DNA of 64,000 nucleotides. Source: Niastella populi (GTDB lineage: Bacteria > Bacteroidota > Bacteroidia > Chitinophagales > Chitinophagaceae). Within the stretch, counting starts at the first letter, position 1. Each line of letters begins with the position of its first letter. The notes under the pieces were generated by a model that saw only the letters and a program-made list of their open reading frames with translations, had not been told where the DNA came from and searched no databases. Below, in pieces: positions 25,670 through 35,527 of the stretch. Location of the stretch: positions 124,001-188,000 of the forward strand of contig NZ_LWBP01000254.1 in NCBI RefSeq assembly GCF_002078015.1, given 5' to 3'. Both the position numbers and the translations under genes were made by a program.

Positions 25670-28633
25670 CTAATTGATCTCCGAATGAAAATTCAACAGG
25701 AAGTTAACCAGGTTCACATCGGGTTGAATACCTAGTTTCTTTCTCAACCGGTGCCGCCCCAGTTCAACCCCTTTAATAGTAATGTTCATGATCTGCGCAA
25801 TTTCCTTACTGGTTAAATTTAACCGTAAATAAGCGCACAACTTCAGATCGCTGGCGGTAAGGTTGGGGTAAATACTTTTTAAAGACACCAGGAAGTTGCT
25901 GTGCACCTTATCGAAATGCACGGCAAACTGTTCCCAGTTCTTTTTCATTTTATCGTCGCCCAGCATGCGCAGGATCTTTTTATAATCATCGGTATCCTTA
26001 TCAATTTCGCTTGATTTCTTCATGCGTACAAACTCTTCTTTCACCTTCATCAGCATTTCGCCTTTTTGCACCAGGTTGAAGGTGGTTGAAGCAAGTTCGG
26101 TGTTTTTTACCTGTATCTCCGATTGCAGCTTTTCATTCTGTAAACGGATGATCTCTTTTTCATTTCTTTCGAGCTCAAGCTGGTGCAGATACATCAATTG
26201 CTTTTGCTCTTCCTGGTGCTTCTCTATTTCCAACTGATGCAGGTATTCCATGCGCTTTCGTTCTTCATCGTGCAGGTGTTGTTGCAGAATGAATTTCTTT
26301 TTTTGCCATTTGTAAATAGTGTAAATGGCCAGCATTCCAAGTAAAATATATACCGAGTAGGCCCACGATGTACGGTACCAGGGCGCCAGAATAGTAAAGC
26401 GGTACACTGCTGCTTTCGATTCCTGCCCCTCATGGGTTCTTGCCTTTACTTTAAAAGTGTATGTGCCGGGCGACAAATACGTATAGTCTTTCTCGTTTTT
26501 CTTTGTCCAGGCCGACCACCCATTGTCGAAGTCTTCCAGGAAATAAGCGTATTCAATACTCGACTGTTTGCCATACAGCGGGGAAGAATAATCGAAGTGA
26601 ATGGAATTCCACGCATAATTAATTTCCGGTACTTCTTCATTTATAAGCTGCTGCTGTTCGCTTTCCTTATTGAAATAACCGCCGAATATGGTGCTGTCTT
26701 TTTTGTTTACAATGCGCACATCACTTATCTGTATGGGTATCTCTTCTTTGAATTGCTTGTACAGATCATAGTTCAGGAGGTAAAACCCTTCTTCGGCCGC
26801 AATGAAAATATTGCTGTTGTTATATGGATAAATATATTCAAGCCCATTGCCGGTGATCTTGCCATTAAGCTCGGGAAAATAAATGATGCGGGGTTGTTTG
26901 GTGCTTAAATCAACAACGCCTAAATGCCGGTCGTGCACAAACCAGATATTTCCGTTCCAGTCTTCTTTCATATACCTGATGGGCACTTTAGGCAGCATAT
27001 CACGTAAAAACCGCGAAGGTTCAAAATCGCCGGTTTTTGCATTGTATTCGAAGATCCCTTTATCGTTAGAGAGAATGACCCGGCTCTTTACTTTAAAAAT
27101 GTGATTGTTGTTATGTGAAAGAATTCCCTTTGTGTCTTTATAAGGTTCCTTGGTGGGTGTAACGCCCCCGTTCATCGTTATTTTATACAAGCCTTTGTAT
27201 GGGTGAGCCGCCCATGCAATGTTGTTGTCGATCGCCACAAAACGTGCCGATTCAAAATGGGCGTGTATTTCGGGATTGGTAAAGCGGCCGTTCTGAAAGT
27301 TATAAAAGTTCAATCCATTGTACGTTCCTGCAAGCACAACCGACGAGGGCGCCACATTGCTTAAAGGTTGAAAGGTCCAGAAACCTGAACTGCTGTCGAT
27401 CATTTTGGTGGCGCCGTTCTCAATAACGAAGAACCCATCGTTATGACCCATAACGAGTTGTCCGTTCAGTTCCGACAGGTTCCAAACCTGTCCCTTGGGA
27501 CCCTTTATCAATTCAAACTTACTTTTGATCAAACCCAGGTCGGGCTGGGAAGAAATGCCGGCCTGGTACACCCCATTCGATGTACCTATGTATAAATGGT
27601 CTTTATAAATAATGGCTGCTTTACCCGCGCTATGCTCCTGGTAATCGGGATAAATATGTTTGATGGCATTGTTATAGGCGATGAAATCGATTCCATTATC
27701 AAGCCCCAGCCAGATGTTCTTTTTGCGATCGATAAACACGCTGAGGATATTATTACTCTGTAAACCGTCCTGTTTCGAAAGCCGTTGGATCAGCTCTCCT
27801 TTATCGTTGATCACAAAACAACCTGCCAGGTTGGTAATGATGGCGATCTGGTTTTTATCGATCACCGCGGCGCTGTAGGGGTTCTTTTCATTGATCAGCC
27901 GCAAATCGGGCGTATTGAACGGGATGATCTCTTCTCCTTTCAGAATATATGACCCATGATGTTTGGTGAGTAGCAGCGAACTGTCGCCGGTAAGTGGTAC
28001 AATGGCCGTTATCTCGGCTTTTTCGGGAAAATAATCGGGTTGGGAGAAGGGCGCCCAGGTTCCGTTTTGAAACTGCAGCAGGCCTTTTTGCCAGGCTTTG
28101 CTGATGAGTTTATTATGGTGTAACCCTAAAAAGCTCCAGGCGGGATTGCCAAAGACCGTGATCCTGTCATTCTCCAGCTGGAAGATTTTGCGAAAGGCGC
28201 GGAAGAAAACTTCATTTCCTACCGGCACCACATCCCAGATATCGGTAAAGTCCTTATCGCTTTCGGGAATCAGATCGTTCAGCGACCGGTACTGCAGATT
28301 ACCGTTCCTGCCCGGCTCAAAAAAACCAATTTCACCCTGCGACCCGATGTAAATGCGGCCGTCGTTGCCGATGGCAACCGAACGCACCCCCGTGCCGCCG
28401 GGTAACGTATATTTTTTCCAGAAACTTCCGTCGAAACTGAGCAGGCCTTCATCGTTGGCCGCATAGATGATCCCTTTTTTATCCTGCACGATCTTCCAGT
28501 TTTGGGTGCCGGCATTATAGATCTGTTTGGGATAATTGATGATCCCGGGCAGCGCAATGGTGTTTTGGGTAAACCCATTGAGCACACTTAGGCTTAATAT
28601 GGTAAGCAATAATTTTCTCATCATGACAGGCAT
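25670..28633 (-). CDS. Membrane-spanning propeller / Y_Y_Y / LuxR-type regulator of the utilization locus
   Basis: A 987-residue one-component regulator. After a signal peptide (about 1-22) come beta-propeller repeats (about 40-640; for example VRSVAIGNDGRIYIGSQGEIGFF, NIWLGLDNGIDF), and a Y_Y_Y domain (EYAYFLEDFDNGWSAWTKKNEKDYTYLSPGTY). One membrane helix (TSWAYSVYILLGMLAIYTIY) is followed by a coiled coil with the tandem motif YLHQLEIEK / YLHQLELER, and a LuxR HTH ends the protein (LTSKEIAQIMNITIKGVELGRHRLRKKL). There is no kinase domain. It probably senses oligosaccharide in the periplasm and binds DNA directly. It is divergent from the GH5 gene. ATGs at 28624 and 28621 are alternative starts. 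Confidence 0.88.
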   Translation of the reverse strand: MPVMMRKLLLTILSLSVLNGFTQNTIALPGIINYPKQIYNAGTQNWKIVQDKKGIIYAANDEGLLSFDGSFWKKYTLPGGTGVRSVAIGNDGRIYIGSQGEIGFFEPGRNGNLQYRSLNDLIPESDKDFTDIWDVVPVGNEVFFRAFRKIFQLENDRITVFGNPAWSFLGLHHNKLISKAWQKGLLQFQNGTWAPFSQPDYFPEKAEITAIVPLTGDSSLLLTKHHGSYILKGEEIIPFNTPDLRLINEKNPYSAAVIDKNQIAIITNLAGCFVINDKGELIQRLSKQDGLQSNNILSVFIDRKKNIWLGLDNGIDFIAYNNAIKHIYPDYQEHSAGKAAIIYKDHLYIGTSNGVYQAGISSQPDLGLIKSKFELIKGPKGQVWNLSELNGQLVMGHNDGFFVIENGATKMIDSSSGFWTFQPLSNVAPSSVVLAGTYNGLNFYNFQNGRFTNPEIHAHFESARFVAIDNNIAWAAHPYKGLYKITMNGGVTPTKEPYKDTKGILSHNNNHIFKVKSRVILSNDKGIFEYNAKTGDFEPSRFLRDMLPKVPIRYMKEDWNGNIWFVHDRHLGVVDLSTKQPRIIYFPELNGKITGNGLEYIYPYNNSNIFIAAEEGFYLLNYDLYKQFKEEIPIQISDVRIVNKKDSTIFGGYFNKESEQQQLINEEVPEINYAWNSIHFDYSSPLYGKQSSIEYAYFLEDFDNGWSAWTKKNEKDYTYLSPGTYTFKVKARTHEGQESKAAVYRFTILAPWYRTSWAYSVYILLGMLAIYTIYKWQKKKFILQQHLHDEERKRMEYLHQLEIEKHQEEQKQLMYLHQLELERNEKEIIRLQNEKLQSEIQVKNTELASTTFNLVQKGEMLMKVKEEFVRMKKSSEIDKDTDDYKKILRMLGDDKMKKNWEQFAVHFDKVHSNFLVSLKSIYPNLTASDLKLCAYLRLNLTSKEIAQIMNITIKGVELGRHRLRKKLGIQPDVNLVNFLLNFHSEIN

Positions 28634-28739
28634 TGAGGGCGATAGGATACTAAGTTAGGGAATTGATTAATATAAATAATGGGGCAGATATGGTGTTAAT
28701 AGGGTAAATACACTGTTTTTTAACAGTTTATGCTCTTTT

Positions 28740-28762
28740 TGATGTGGTAATGATGGGGTGCC
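28740..28762 (+). promoter_or_regulatory. Shared 23-bp locus motif upstream of the GH5 gene
   Basis: The stretch starting TGATGTGGTAATGATGGGG matches 30707-30729 (upstream of susC) at 19 of 23 positions. It ends 55 nt before the GH5 start codon, in the divergent region shared with the regulator gene. It is a candidate binding site for the regulator or a common promoter element. Confidence 0.5.
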
Positions 28763-28817
28763 AAAACGGAAATTTTTATGGTAGAGTTCTAATTTTAATT
28801 ACCCAAACAAATGCCCG

Positions 28818-30569
28818 ATGATACATAACAGACTAACGAATTTGCTTTTCCTCCTGCTTCTTATTCTTTTGCTTCATGCTGAAACCCGGGCCCAGGGTTT
28901 TTTGAAGGTCAGCAATAAACAGATAGTTGATGAAAATGGCCGGAACGTATTGCTCCGCGGCATAGGCCTCGGCGGCTGGATGTTGCAGGAAGGTTATATG
29001 CTGCAGCTTGGCGGCCTGGGTATGCAGCACCGCATCAGGGCAAAAATGGCGGAACTGATAGGCGAAGACAGCACCCGCACATTTTATAATATGTGGCTTG
29101 AAAACCATACCCGCCGGGTAGATATCGATTCCATGAAAGCATGGGGGTTCAACTCCGTTCGCCTTCCTATGCACTATAATTTATATACACTGCCCGCAGA
29201 AAAAGAGCCGGAACCGGGAAAGCAAACCTGGCTGGAAAAGGGTTTTCAAATGACCGACAGCCTGCTGGCCTGGTGCAAAGCCAATAACATGTACCTGATC
29301 CTCGACCTGCACGCTGCGCCCGGCGGCCAGGGCAACGACAATAACATTTCTGACCGCGACCCCGCCAAACCATCCCTGTGGGAAAGCGAAGCCAACCGCC
29401 AAAAAACGATCGCCCTTTGGAAAAAGCTGGCCGAAAGATATGCCAACGAACCTTTTATCGGTGGTTACGACATTCTGAATGAACCCAACTGGGGTTTTGC
29501 CGATCTGGCAAACGATAAAAACGGGTTGAACGAAAAGGGCAACGAGCCGCTTAAGCAATTGATGGTTGATATTACAAAAGCCATTCGCGAAGTTGATCCG
29601 CGCCACATCATTATCATTGAAGGCAACGGCTGGGGTAATAATTATAACGGCATATTGCCACCCTGGGATAACAACATGGTGCTCAGCTTTCACAAATACT
29701 GGAATTTCAATACCACAGAAGCTATTCAGCATATACTCGATACCCGGGATAAATACAATGTACCGGTATGGCTGGGCGAAACCGGCGAAAATTCAAATGT
29801 GTGGTTTACCGAAGCCGTAAGGCTGCTTGAAGCCAACAACATAGGCTGGGCCTGGTGGCCATTGAAAAAATTGGGCAATAATAATCCTATGCAAATAAAG
29901 TCGAATAAGGATTATGAAAAAGTGCTTGCCTACTGGTCGGGCAAAGGGTCGAGGCCTTCCAAAGCAGAAGCGTACAATGGCCTGATGCAGCTGGCAGCTG
30001 CTACCCGGTTGGAGAATACCATTATTAAACGCGATGTGCTGGATGCGCTTTTCAGACAACCCTGGTCACAAACCGCCATCCCTTTCAAAACACATATAAT
30101 TAAAAGCGGTGTTGAAATAAAAGCGGTTGATTATGATTTGGGCAGGAACGGCGCGGCGTACCTCGACACCGATACGGCCGATTATCATATCTCGAATGGC
30201 AAACGCGGCGGTAACCGGGGCCGGGTATATCGCAATGATGGGGTTGATATTGCAGCCGACCCTGCAATAGCCGGTAGTTATATTGTAAATCATACTGCAG
30301 CGGGCGAATGGCTGCAATACACTCTTGATGTGGTGAAGGGGGGACATTACAAAGTGAAGGTGCACTACAATACCGCACATGCAAACGGAAAGCTTTCTTT
30401 ATATGTGAATAATAACAATACTAAAAAAATAGCGGTACCAAGGGCAAATGACTGGCGGGCGGTGGAAATAAAAGATGTGGAATTGAAAAAGGGCGCGAAT
30501 ACGCTTCGCATTTATATCGATTCAGGTGAAATGAGCCTTCGTTCTTTACAATTTACTGCCGCCGAATAA
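28818..30569 (+). CDS. Secreted GH5 glycanase with C-terminal CBM6
   Basis: A 583-residue secreted glycoside hydrolase. Signal peptide about 1-25 (ending ETRAQ). The GH5 domain spans about 27-390: GIGLGGWMLQEGYML near its start, acid/base Glu222 in DILNEPNW, and nucleophile Glu321 in WLGETGEN. A CBM6-like domain spans about 430-580, with EWLQYTLDV and GANTLRIYIDSG. The catalytic fold covers cellulases, beta-1,3-glucanases and other beta-glycanases. With the two GH30 enzymes downstream a fungal or plant beta-glucan is plausible, but the substrate is inferred. A TGTGGCACA hairpin follows the gene. Confidence 0.9.
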   Translation: MIHNRLTNLLFLLLLILLLHAETRAQGFLKVSNKQIVDENGRNVLLRGIGLGGWMLQEGYMLQLGGLGMQHRIRAKMAELIGEDSTRTFYNMWLENHTRRVDIDSMKAWGFNSVRLPMHYNLYTLPAEKEPEPGKQTWLEKGFQMTDSLLAWCKANNMYLILDLHAAPGGQGNDNNISDRDPAKPSLWESEANRQKTIALWKKLAERYANEPFIGGYDILNEPNWGFADLANDKNGLNEKGNEPLKQLMVDITKAIREVDPRHIIIIEGNGWGNNYNGILPPWDNNMVLSFHKYWNFNTTEAIQHILDTRDKYNVPVWLGETGENSNVWFTEAVRLLEANNIGWAWWPLKKLGNNNPMQIKSNKDYEKVLAYWSGKGSRPSKAEAYNGLMQLAAATRLENTIIKRDVLDALFRQPWSQTAIPFKTHIIKSGVEIKAVDYDLGRNGAAYLDTDTADYHISNGKRGGNRGRVYRNDGVDIAADPAIAGSYIVNHTAAGEWLQYTLDVVKGGHYKVKVHYNTAHANGKLSLYVNNNNTKKIAVPRANDWRAVEIKDVELKKGANTLRIYIDSGEMSLRSLQFTAAE

Positions 30570-30595
30570 TACACGCTATTATACAATGAGAGTTT

Positions 30596-30630
30596 TACAT
30601 GTGCCATACTTTCAAAGTGTGGCACATGTA
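30596..30630. repeat. TGTGGCACA hairpin, near-perfect palindrome
   Basis: TACATGTGCCATACTTT (30596-30612) pairs with AAAGTGTGGCACATGTA (30614-30630) over 17 positions, one of them a G:U pair in RNA. It lies 26 nt after the GH5 stop, so it probably works as a transcript end. Its core is shared with 986-1034 and 35486-35512. Confidence 0.7.
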
Positions 30631-30652
30631 ATTAAACCCGGGCAGCCAGTTA

Positions 30653-30729
30653 TGATGTGGTAAAGAGGGGTATAAAATGCACTGTTATGGCCCAGGTAGT
30701 AGTGTTTGATAGGGTATTGATGGGGCGCC
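30653..30729 (+). promoter_or_regulatory. susC upstream region with two copies of the locus motif
   Basis: The full motif lies at 30707-30729 (starts TGATAGGGTATTGATGGGG). A partial copy, TGATGTGGTAAAGAGGGG, lies at 30653-30670 and shares its first 11 bases with the GH5 site. CACTGTT occurs here and upstream of GH5. The full copy ends 73 nt before the susC ATG. Confidence 0.5.
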
Positions 30730-30802
30730 TTTTTAGGCAGGGGTTCATCAACATTCTATTTTAGATTTTGATTTGAATTATTCACTAACAACTGACTTGC
30801 GT

Positions 30803-33800
30803 ATGAAAATTCTGCGAATTGTCCTCGTGGTGCTGGTATTTCAGGCTCTCTATTTACCTGTACTGGCACAGGATATTGTTGTAACCGGTAAGGTAAACGC
30901 CAAAACCGGCGAACCGCTTACGGGTGCAACGGTAGCCATTAAAGGCACCAGCACTGCTACAACAACTGATGCCAGCGGTAGTTTCTCTCTTACTATTCCC
31001 AATCGAAAAGTACTTCTTGTTGTTTCTTATGTTGGTATGGCCAACAAAGAAGTAGCTATTCCCGAAAGCGGAGAATTGAATATACAACTGGAAGATGTTG
31101 GGACGACGGGCCTCGACGAGGTTGTGGTAATAGGGTATGGCACCCAAAGTAAAAAAGTAGTTACAGGCGCTATTTCGAGTGTAAAAGCCAGGGACCTCGA
31201 GAATGTGCCCAGTAACCGTATTGAACAGGCCCTGCAGGGAAGGGTATCTGGTGTAACCATTGCGCAAAACAACGGTCAGCCAGGTTCTGCCTCAACCATC
31301 AGGGTGCGCGGTATTACCACGTTCGGCGACGGCGGTAATAATCCATTATGGGTAGTTGACGGTGTGGTGATCGACCAGGGCGGCATCGGTTACCTGAACC
31401 AAAGCGACATTGAATCGATTGAAGTATTGAAAGATGCCGCTTCTGCCGCTATTTATGGTACCCGCGCCGCTACCGGTGTAATTCTGGTAACAACCAAGAA
31501 AGGTAAGAACGGGCAGCTAACGGTAAACTACAATGGCTTCTATGGTTTGTCGCGTGCAAACAAAAAGCTCGATCTGCTGAATGCCACCCAGTATGCCACT
31601 ATTATGAACGAAAAATCGGTGAATGGCGGTGGCGCCAATGTTTTTGCCAACCCCAACTCATTGGGGGTAGGTACCGACTGGCAGGATGCATTATTTAATG
31701 ACAACGCCGGCCGTTTCTCACATGAACTGAGTGTAAGCGGTGGTAGCGAACGTTCTACATTTTATATGTCGTTCGGTTACCAGGACCAGGAAGGTATCGT
31801 AGCCGGTCCGATCTCAAATTATACCCGCAAAAACATCCGTATCAACTCAACGCATAAGTTTGCGAAGATCTTCACATTTGGAGAGAACATAGGGTATTCA
31901 CGTCAGAAAACCGTGGGTATTGGAAATACGAACAGCGAATACGGCGGTCCACTGGCTTCTGCTATCAACCTCGACCCCGTTACGCCTTTGGTAGTTACCG
32001 ATCCGGCCATTGCTAACGCCAACCCCTATTCAAACAACCCCGTTATAAGAGATCAAAACGGAAATCCCTACGGTATTTCATCATATGTGGGACAGGAAAT
32101 GAGCAACCCCATTGCTTATATTCAAACCCGCCTCGGCCAGTATGGCTGGAGCGATGATTTCGTAGGTAATGCTTACCTCGAAGCAGCGCTTGGTAAACAT
32201 TTTAAAGTGCGGTCGACAGTGGGTGGTAAGCTGGCTTACTGGGGCAATACAGGGTTCACGCCTTTCTATTACCTGAGCGCCACTGTAAAAACTTCACAAA
32301 ACAATTACAACAAAAGCAACAACAACAGCTTCAACTGGAATATTGAAAATACGGTTACGTATACCAATAGTTTCGATAAACACAATTTGACGGTGTTACT
32401 GGGTCAGGGTGCTTATGTTGAAAATATCGGTGGCGGTTCTTCGGTAACCTTGTTCAATTTGCCTGTAACCAGTTATAAAGATGCGTCTTTTAACTTCGAT
32501 ATTCCCCAGGCAAACAGGAACTCAACTTCTTCTGACCTCGCTCAGCATAAGTTGTCATCGTTGTTTTCGCGGGTGAATTATAACTATGATGAAAGATACC
32601 TGTTCACCGGTATCATCAGAAGGGACGGTTCAACGAGATTTGGGATGGCCAACAAGTTTGGTGTATTCCCCTCTTTCTCTATGGGCTGGAATGTGTCGAA
32701 TGAAGCATTCTGGATGTACAACAAAGTTGTTGACCGCCTGAAAATACGCGGTGGGTACGGTGTGGTAGGTAACGATGCCATCAGGAACTGGGGTTACCTG
32801 GCAACCGTAGTGGGCGGTTTCAACTATACCATCGGTACCGGTGATAATATTACAACCGGTTACGGACCAGAATCGCTTGATAACCAGAATTTACACTGGG
32901 AAGAAACTTCCCAAACCAATATCGGTTTGGAAGCGCAGATCCTGAAATCAATTACGCTGAGCTTTGATTACTTCCTGAAGCGTACAACCGGCATCCTGCG
33001 CCCGGTTACCATTCCCGGTTATGTGGGGGTACCTGTTGCACCGGTTGACAATATTGCCGATATGGATAACAGAGGTATAGAAGTTGAACTGGGTTACCGC
33101 ACAAGCATCGGTGATCTTAACCTCGGTGTTAATGCCAACTTCTCCTACCTGAAAAATGAAGTTACTTACGTAGCACAGGATGCTGATTTCATTACGGGCG
33201 ATGCCAGCTTTCAAACCATGGGACCAATTACCCGTATTCAGAAAGGTCAGTCTTACAATACCTTCTTTGGTTTCCAAACCGCTGGTATTTTCCAGAACCA
33301 GGCCGAGATCGATGCCTATAAGAACAAGAACGGCGATCGTTTACAACCAAACGCTAAACCGGGCGATTTCCGTTGGGTAGATATCAATGGCGACGGACAG
33401 ATCACCAATGATAATCTCGATAAAACCTTCCTTGGCAACAGCCTTCCGAAATACACATACGGTTTAACGCTGAATGCCAATTACAAGGATTTCGACCTGA
33501 TGGTGTTTATGCAGGGTATTGCAGGCAGCAAGATCTTCCAGGGATTGCGCCGGCTTGATATAGGTAACGCCAACTATCAAACGGATGTGCTGGGCCGCTG
33601 GACGGGTGAAGGCACCACCAACGCTTACCCGCGTCTTTCAACGGCTGACCCCAATGGTAACTTTACCCGCATGTCGGATTTCTATTTGGAGAAAGGTGAC
33701 TTTGCAAGACTTAAACTGATACAATTAGGTTATACTTTACCACAAAGCCTTACAAGTAAGATAAAAGCCAGCAGGCTGCGTGTTTATATTACCTCAGAAA

Positions 33801-33925
33801 ACCTGTTTACCATCACCGGTTACACAGGTTACGATCCTGAGATCGGCGGCGCTGTATTTGGCGTTGACAGAGGTGTTTATCCGCAGGCGCGCTCATTTAT
33901 CGGTGGTATTCAGTTGCAATTCTAA
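30803..33925 (+). CDS. SusC/RagA-family TonB-linked outer membrane transporter
   Basis: A 1040-residue outer-membrane importer of oligosaccharides. The signal peptide ends near residue 22 (LPVLAQ). A carboxypeptidase-regulatory-like domain follows (VTGKVNAKTGEPLTGATVAIKGTST...). LDEVVVIGYGTQSKK is the SusC TonB-box region. The plug contains LQGRVSGVTIAQNNGQPGS and DAASAAIYGTRAATGVILVTTK. The barrel ends SFIGGIQLQF. There is no STN domain, so it does not signal to a FecR. ATG 30803 is used; a TTG at 30773 would add ten residues before the signal peptide. SusD follows after 23 nt. Confidence 0.95.
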   Translation: MKILRIVLVVLVFQALYLPVLAQDIVVTGKVNAKTGEPLTGATVAIKGTSTATTTDASGSFSLTIPNRKVLLVVSYVGMANKEVAIPESGELNIQLEDVGTTGLDEVVVIGYGTQSKKVVTGAISSVKARDLENVPSNRIEQALQGRVSGVTIAQNNGQPGSASTIRVRGITTFGDGGNNPLWVVDGVVIDQGGIGYLNQSDIESIEVLKDAASAAIYGTRAATGVILVTTKKGKNGQLTVNYNGFYGLSRANKKLDLLNATQYATIMNEKSVNGGGANVFANPNSLGVGTDWQDALFNDNAGRFSHELSVSGGSERSTFYMSFGYQDQEGIVAGPISNYTRKNIRINSTHKFAKIFTFGENIGYSRQKTVGIGNTNSEYGGPLASAINLDPVTPLVVTDPAIANANPYSNNPVIRDQNGNPYGISSYVGQEMSNPIAYIQTRLGQYGWSDDFVGNAYLEAALGKHFKVRSTVGGKLAYWGNTGFTPFYYLSATVKTSQNNYNKSNNNSFNWNIENTVTYTNSFDKHNLTVLLGQGAYVENIGGGSSVTLFNLPVTSYKDASFNFDIPQANRNSTSSDLAQHKLSSLFSRVNYNYDERYLFTGIIRRDGSTRFGMANKFGVFPSFSMGWNVSNEAFWMYNKVVDRLKIRGGYGVVGNDAIRNWGYLATVVGGFNYTIGTGDNITTGYGPESLDNQNLHWEETSQTNIGLEAQILKSITLSFDYFLKRTTGILRPVTIPGYVGVPVAPVDNIADMDNRGIEVELGYRTSIGDLNLGVNANFSYLKNEVTYVAQDADFITGDASFQTMGPITRIQKGQSYNTFFGFQTAGIFQNQAEIDAYKNKNGDRLQPNAKPGDFRWVDINGDGQITNDNLDKTFLGNSLPKYTYGLTLNANYKDFDLMVFMQGIAGSKIFQGLRRLDIGNANYQTDVLGRWTGEGTTNAYPRLSTADPNGNFTRMSDFYLEKGDFARLKLIQLGYTLPQSLTSKIKASRLRVYITSENLFTITGYTGYDPEIGGAVFGVDRGVYPQARSFIGGIQLQF

Positions 33926-33948
33926 TTTTTCACCCACTAATTAAGGTT

Positions 33949-35460
33949 ATGCGTACAATAAAAATAAACTACTTACTTGCCGCGGTTACCATTGTAGCGC
34001 TGGCTTCATGTAAAAAAAGTTTTGTCGATATAAATCCGCAGGGTCAATTCCTGTCTAACTCCTATTATTCCAATGCCGACCAGGCTTATTCAGCTCTGGT
34101 TGCGGTATACGATCCCGTTCGCAAAAATTCGGGCGGGTTCGATAACATGCTTGCGTTGATGAACTCCGGATCTGACGATCATTTTGCAGGCGGTGGTAAC
34201 TCAACAGATGGTATGCAGTTGCAATCTTTTTCCAACTACACCATAACGGCCAACTTAATGGCCGCCAGCTTCTGGAACGATCCTTACCAGGGTATAACAA
34301 GAGCGAATGTGTTGTTGCAGAAACTGCCCGCCGTTCCGGCAATGGACAATAACCTGAGAGCAAGGTTTGCAGCCGAGGCAAAAGCCTTACGCGCCTATTA
34401 TTACTTCAACCTGGTGCGTATGTTCAAAAACGTTCCATTGATACTTGAACCATTGAAGACCGACAACATTTATGATGTAACGCAGGCTAAACCCGAGGAT
34501 GTATATGCACAGATCGAAAAAGACCTTACTGAAGCCATCAACGATTTGCCTAACACGCTTACGCTTGGCACAGAAGCGGGCCGTTTGACAAAAGGCGCGG
34601 CAAAAGCGCTGCTGGGAAAAGTGTACCTGTATGAAAATAAAAATGCACTGGCAGCACAGCAACTGGCCGATGTAAACGGAACACCAGGCGGTACAAGTAT
34701 GTTTGGTTATAAGTTACTCACCAATTTCAGCGATCTGTGGTTACCTGACAACAAGTTCAACACGGAATCGATCTTTGAAGAAACCCATAGTGCTGCCGGT
34801 AATTCCGACTGGGGCTTCTGGGGCAGCGGCCGCGATGAAGGCAATACGGCGAATGTACAGGTTGGTCCAAGAAGTTATGAAAGACTTGATCAAACTGCAC
34901 CGGACCTTCCTTCGGGCTGGAGCTTTATGGTATTTACGCAGAATTTTTATGATTTTATAAAAACCGATCCACGCTTTGAAGCCACACTGCTCGATGTAAA
35001 AGCACTGGCTGCAGCAGGAAAAGTAAAATACATTGCAGGATACCAGAATACAGGCTATTTCCTGAATAAATTCCTTCCCCGCAAACAGGATGTTTCGAAA
35101 GGCGGCGGCGCTGCCGACCTGAACTATCGTCAGAACACTTATATCATCCGTTTGGCTGATACGTATTTGATGGAGGCCGAAGCATTGGGCGGAACCGGCA
35201 CAAGAGCGCAGGCCTTACTGGATGCCGTTAGAGCCCGTGTTGGCCTTGGGTCTGTACCTGTTTCGCTTGCTGCAATAAAAACTGAACGCCGCGCCGAATT
35301 GGCCGGTGAAGGCCATCGCTGGTTCGATCTCGTAAGATGGGGCGATGCGCCTTCTGTATTGGGAGGCAGGGGTTTTGTACAGGGAAAACATGAAATATTC
35401 CCGATCCCTTTCAGGGAAACACAGGGTACGAACATAGATCAGAATCCCAATTATAATTAG
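33949..35460 (+). CDS. SusD/RagB-family surface glycan-binding lipoprotein
   Basis: A 503-residue lipoprotein that caps the SusC barrel and captures glycans at the cell surface. The signal peptide ends with the lipobox ALASC (Cys about 21) followed by KKSFVDINPQG, typical of SusD. The TPR-like helical core includes AEAKALRAYYYFNLVRMFKNVPLIL and the C-terminal TERRAELAGEGHRWFDLVRWGDA. It ends YPIPFRETQ-like (FPIPFRETQGTNIDQNPNYN). It lies 23 nt after susC and is surely co-transcribed. A hairpin follows at 35486. Confidence 0.95.
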   Translation: MRTIKINYLLAAVTIVALASCKKSFVDINPQGQFLSNSYYSNADQAYSALVAVYDPVRKNSGGFDNMLALMNSGSDDHFAGGGNSTDGMQLQSFSNYTITANLMAASFWNDPYQGITRANVLLQKLPAVPAMDNNLRARFAAEAKALRAYYYFNLVRMFKNVPLILEPLKTDNIYDVTQAKPEDVYAQIEKDLTEAINDLPNTLTLGTEAGRLTKGAAKALLGKVYLYENKNALAAQQLADVNGTPGGTSMFGYKLLTNFSDLWLPDNKFNTESIFEETHSAAGNSDWGFWGSGRDEGNTANVQVGPRSYERLDQTAPDLPSGWSFMVFTQNFYDFIKTDPRFEATLLDVKALAAAGKVKYIAGYQNTGYFLNKFLPRKQDVSKGGGAADLNYRQNTYIIRLADTYLMEAEALGGTGTRAQALLDAVRARVGLGSVPVSLAAIKTERRAELAGEGHRWFDLVRWGDAPSVLGGRGFVQGKHEIFPIPFRETQGTNIDQNPNYN

Positions 35461-35485
35461 TTGCTGTAAAAGAAGTGTATGAAGG

Positions 35486-35512
35486 TGTGCCACACTTTTA
35501 AAGTGTGGCACA
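35486..35512. repeat. TGTGGCACA hairpin, 13-bp near-palindrome
   Basis: TGTGCCACACTTT (35486-35498) and AAAGTGTGGCACA (35500-35512) are exact reverse complements around one base. It lies between the susD stop and the first GH30 gene, where it may lower read-through or protect the susCD mRNA 3' end. Confidence 0.7.
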
Positions 35513-35527
35513 TTTATAAACTTTCCC

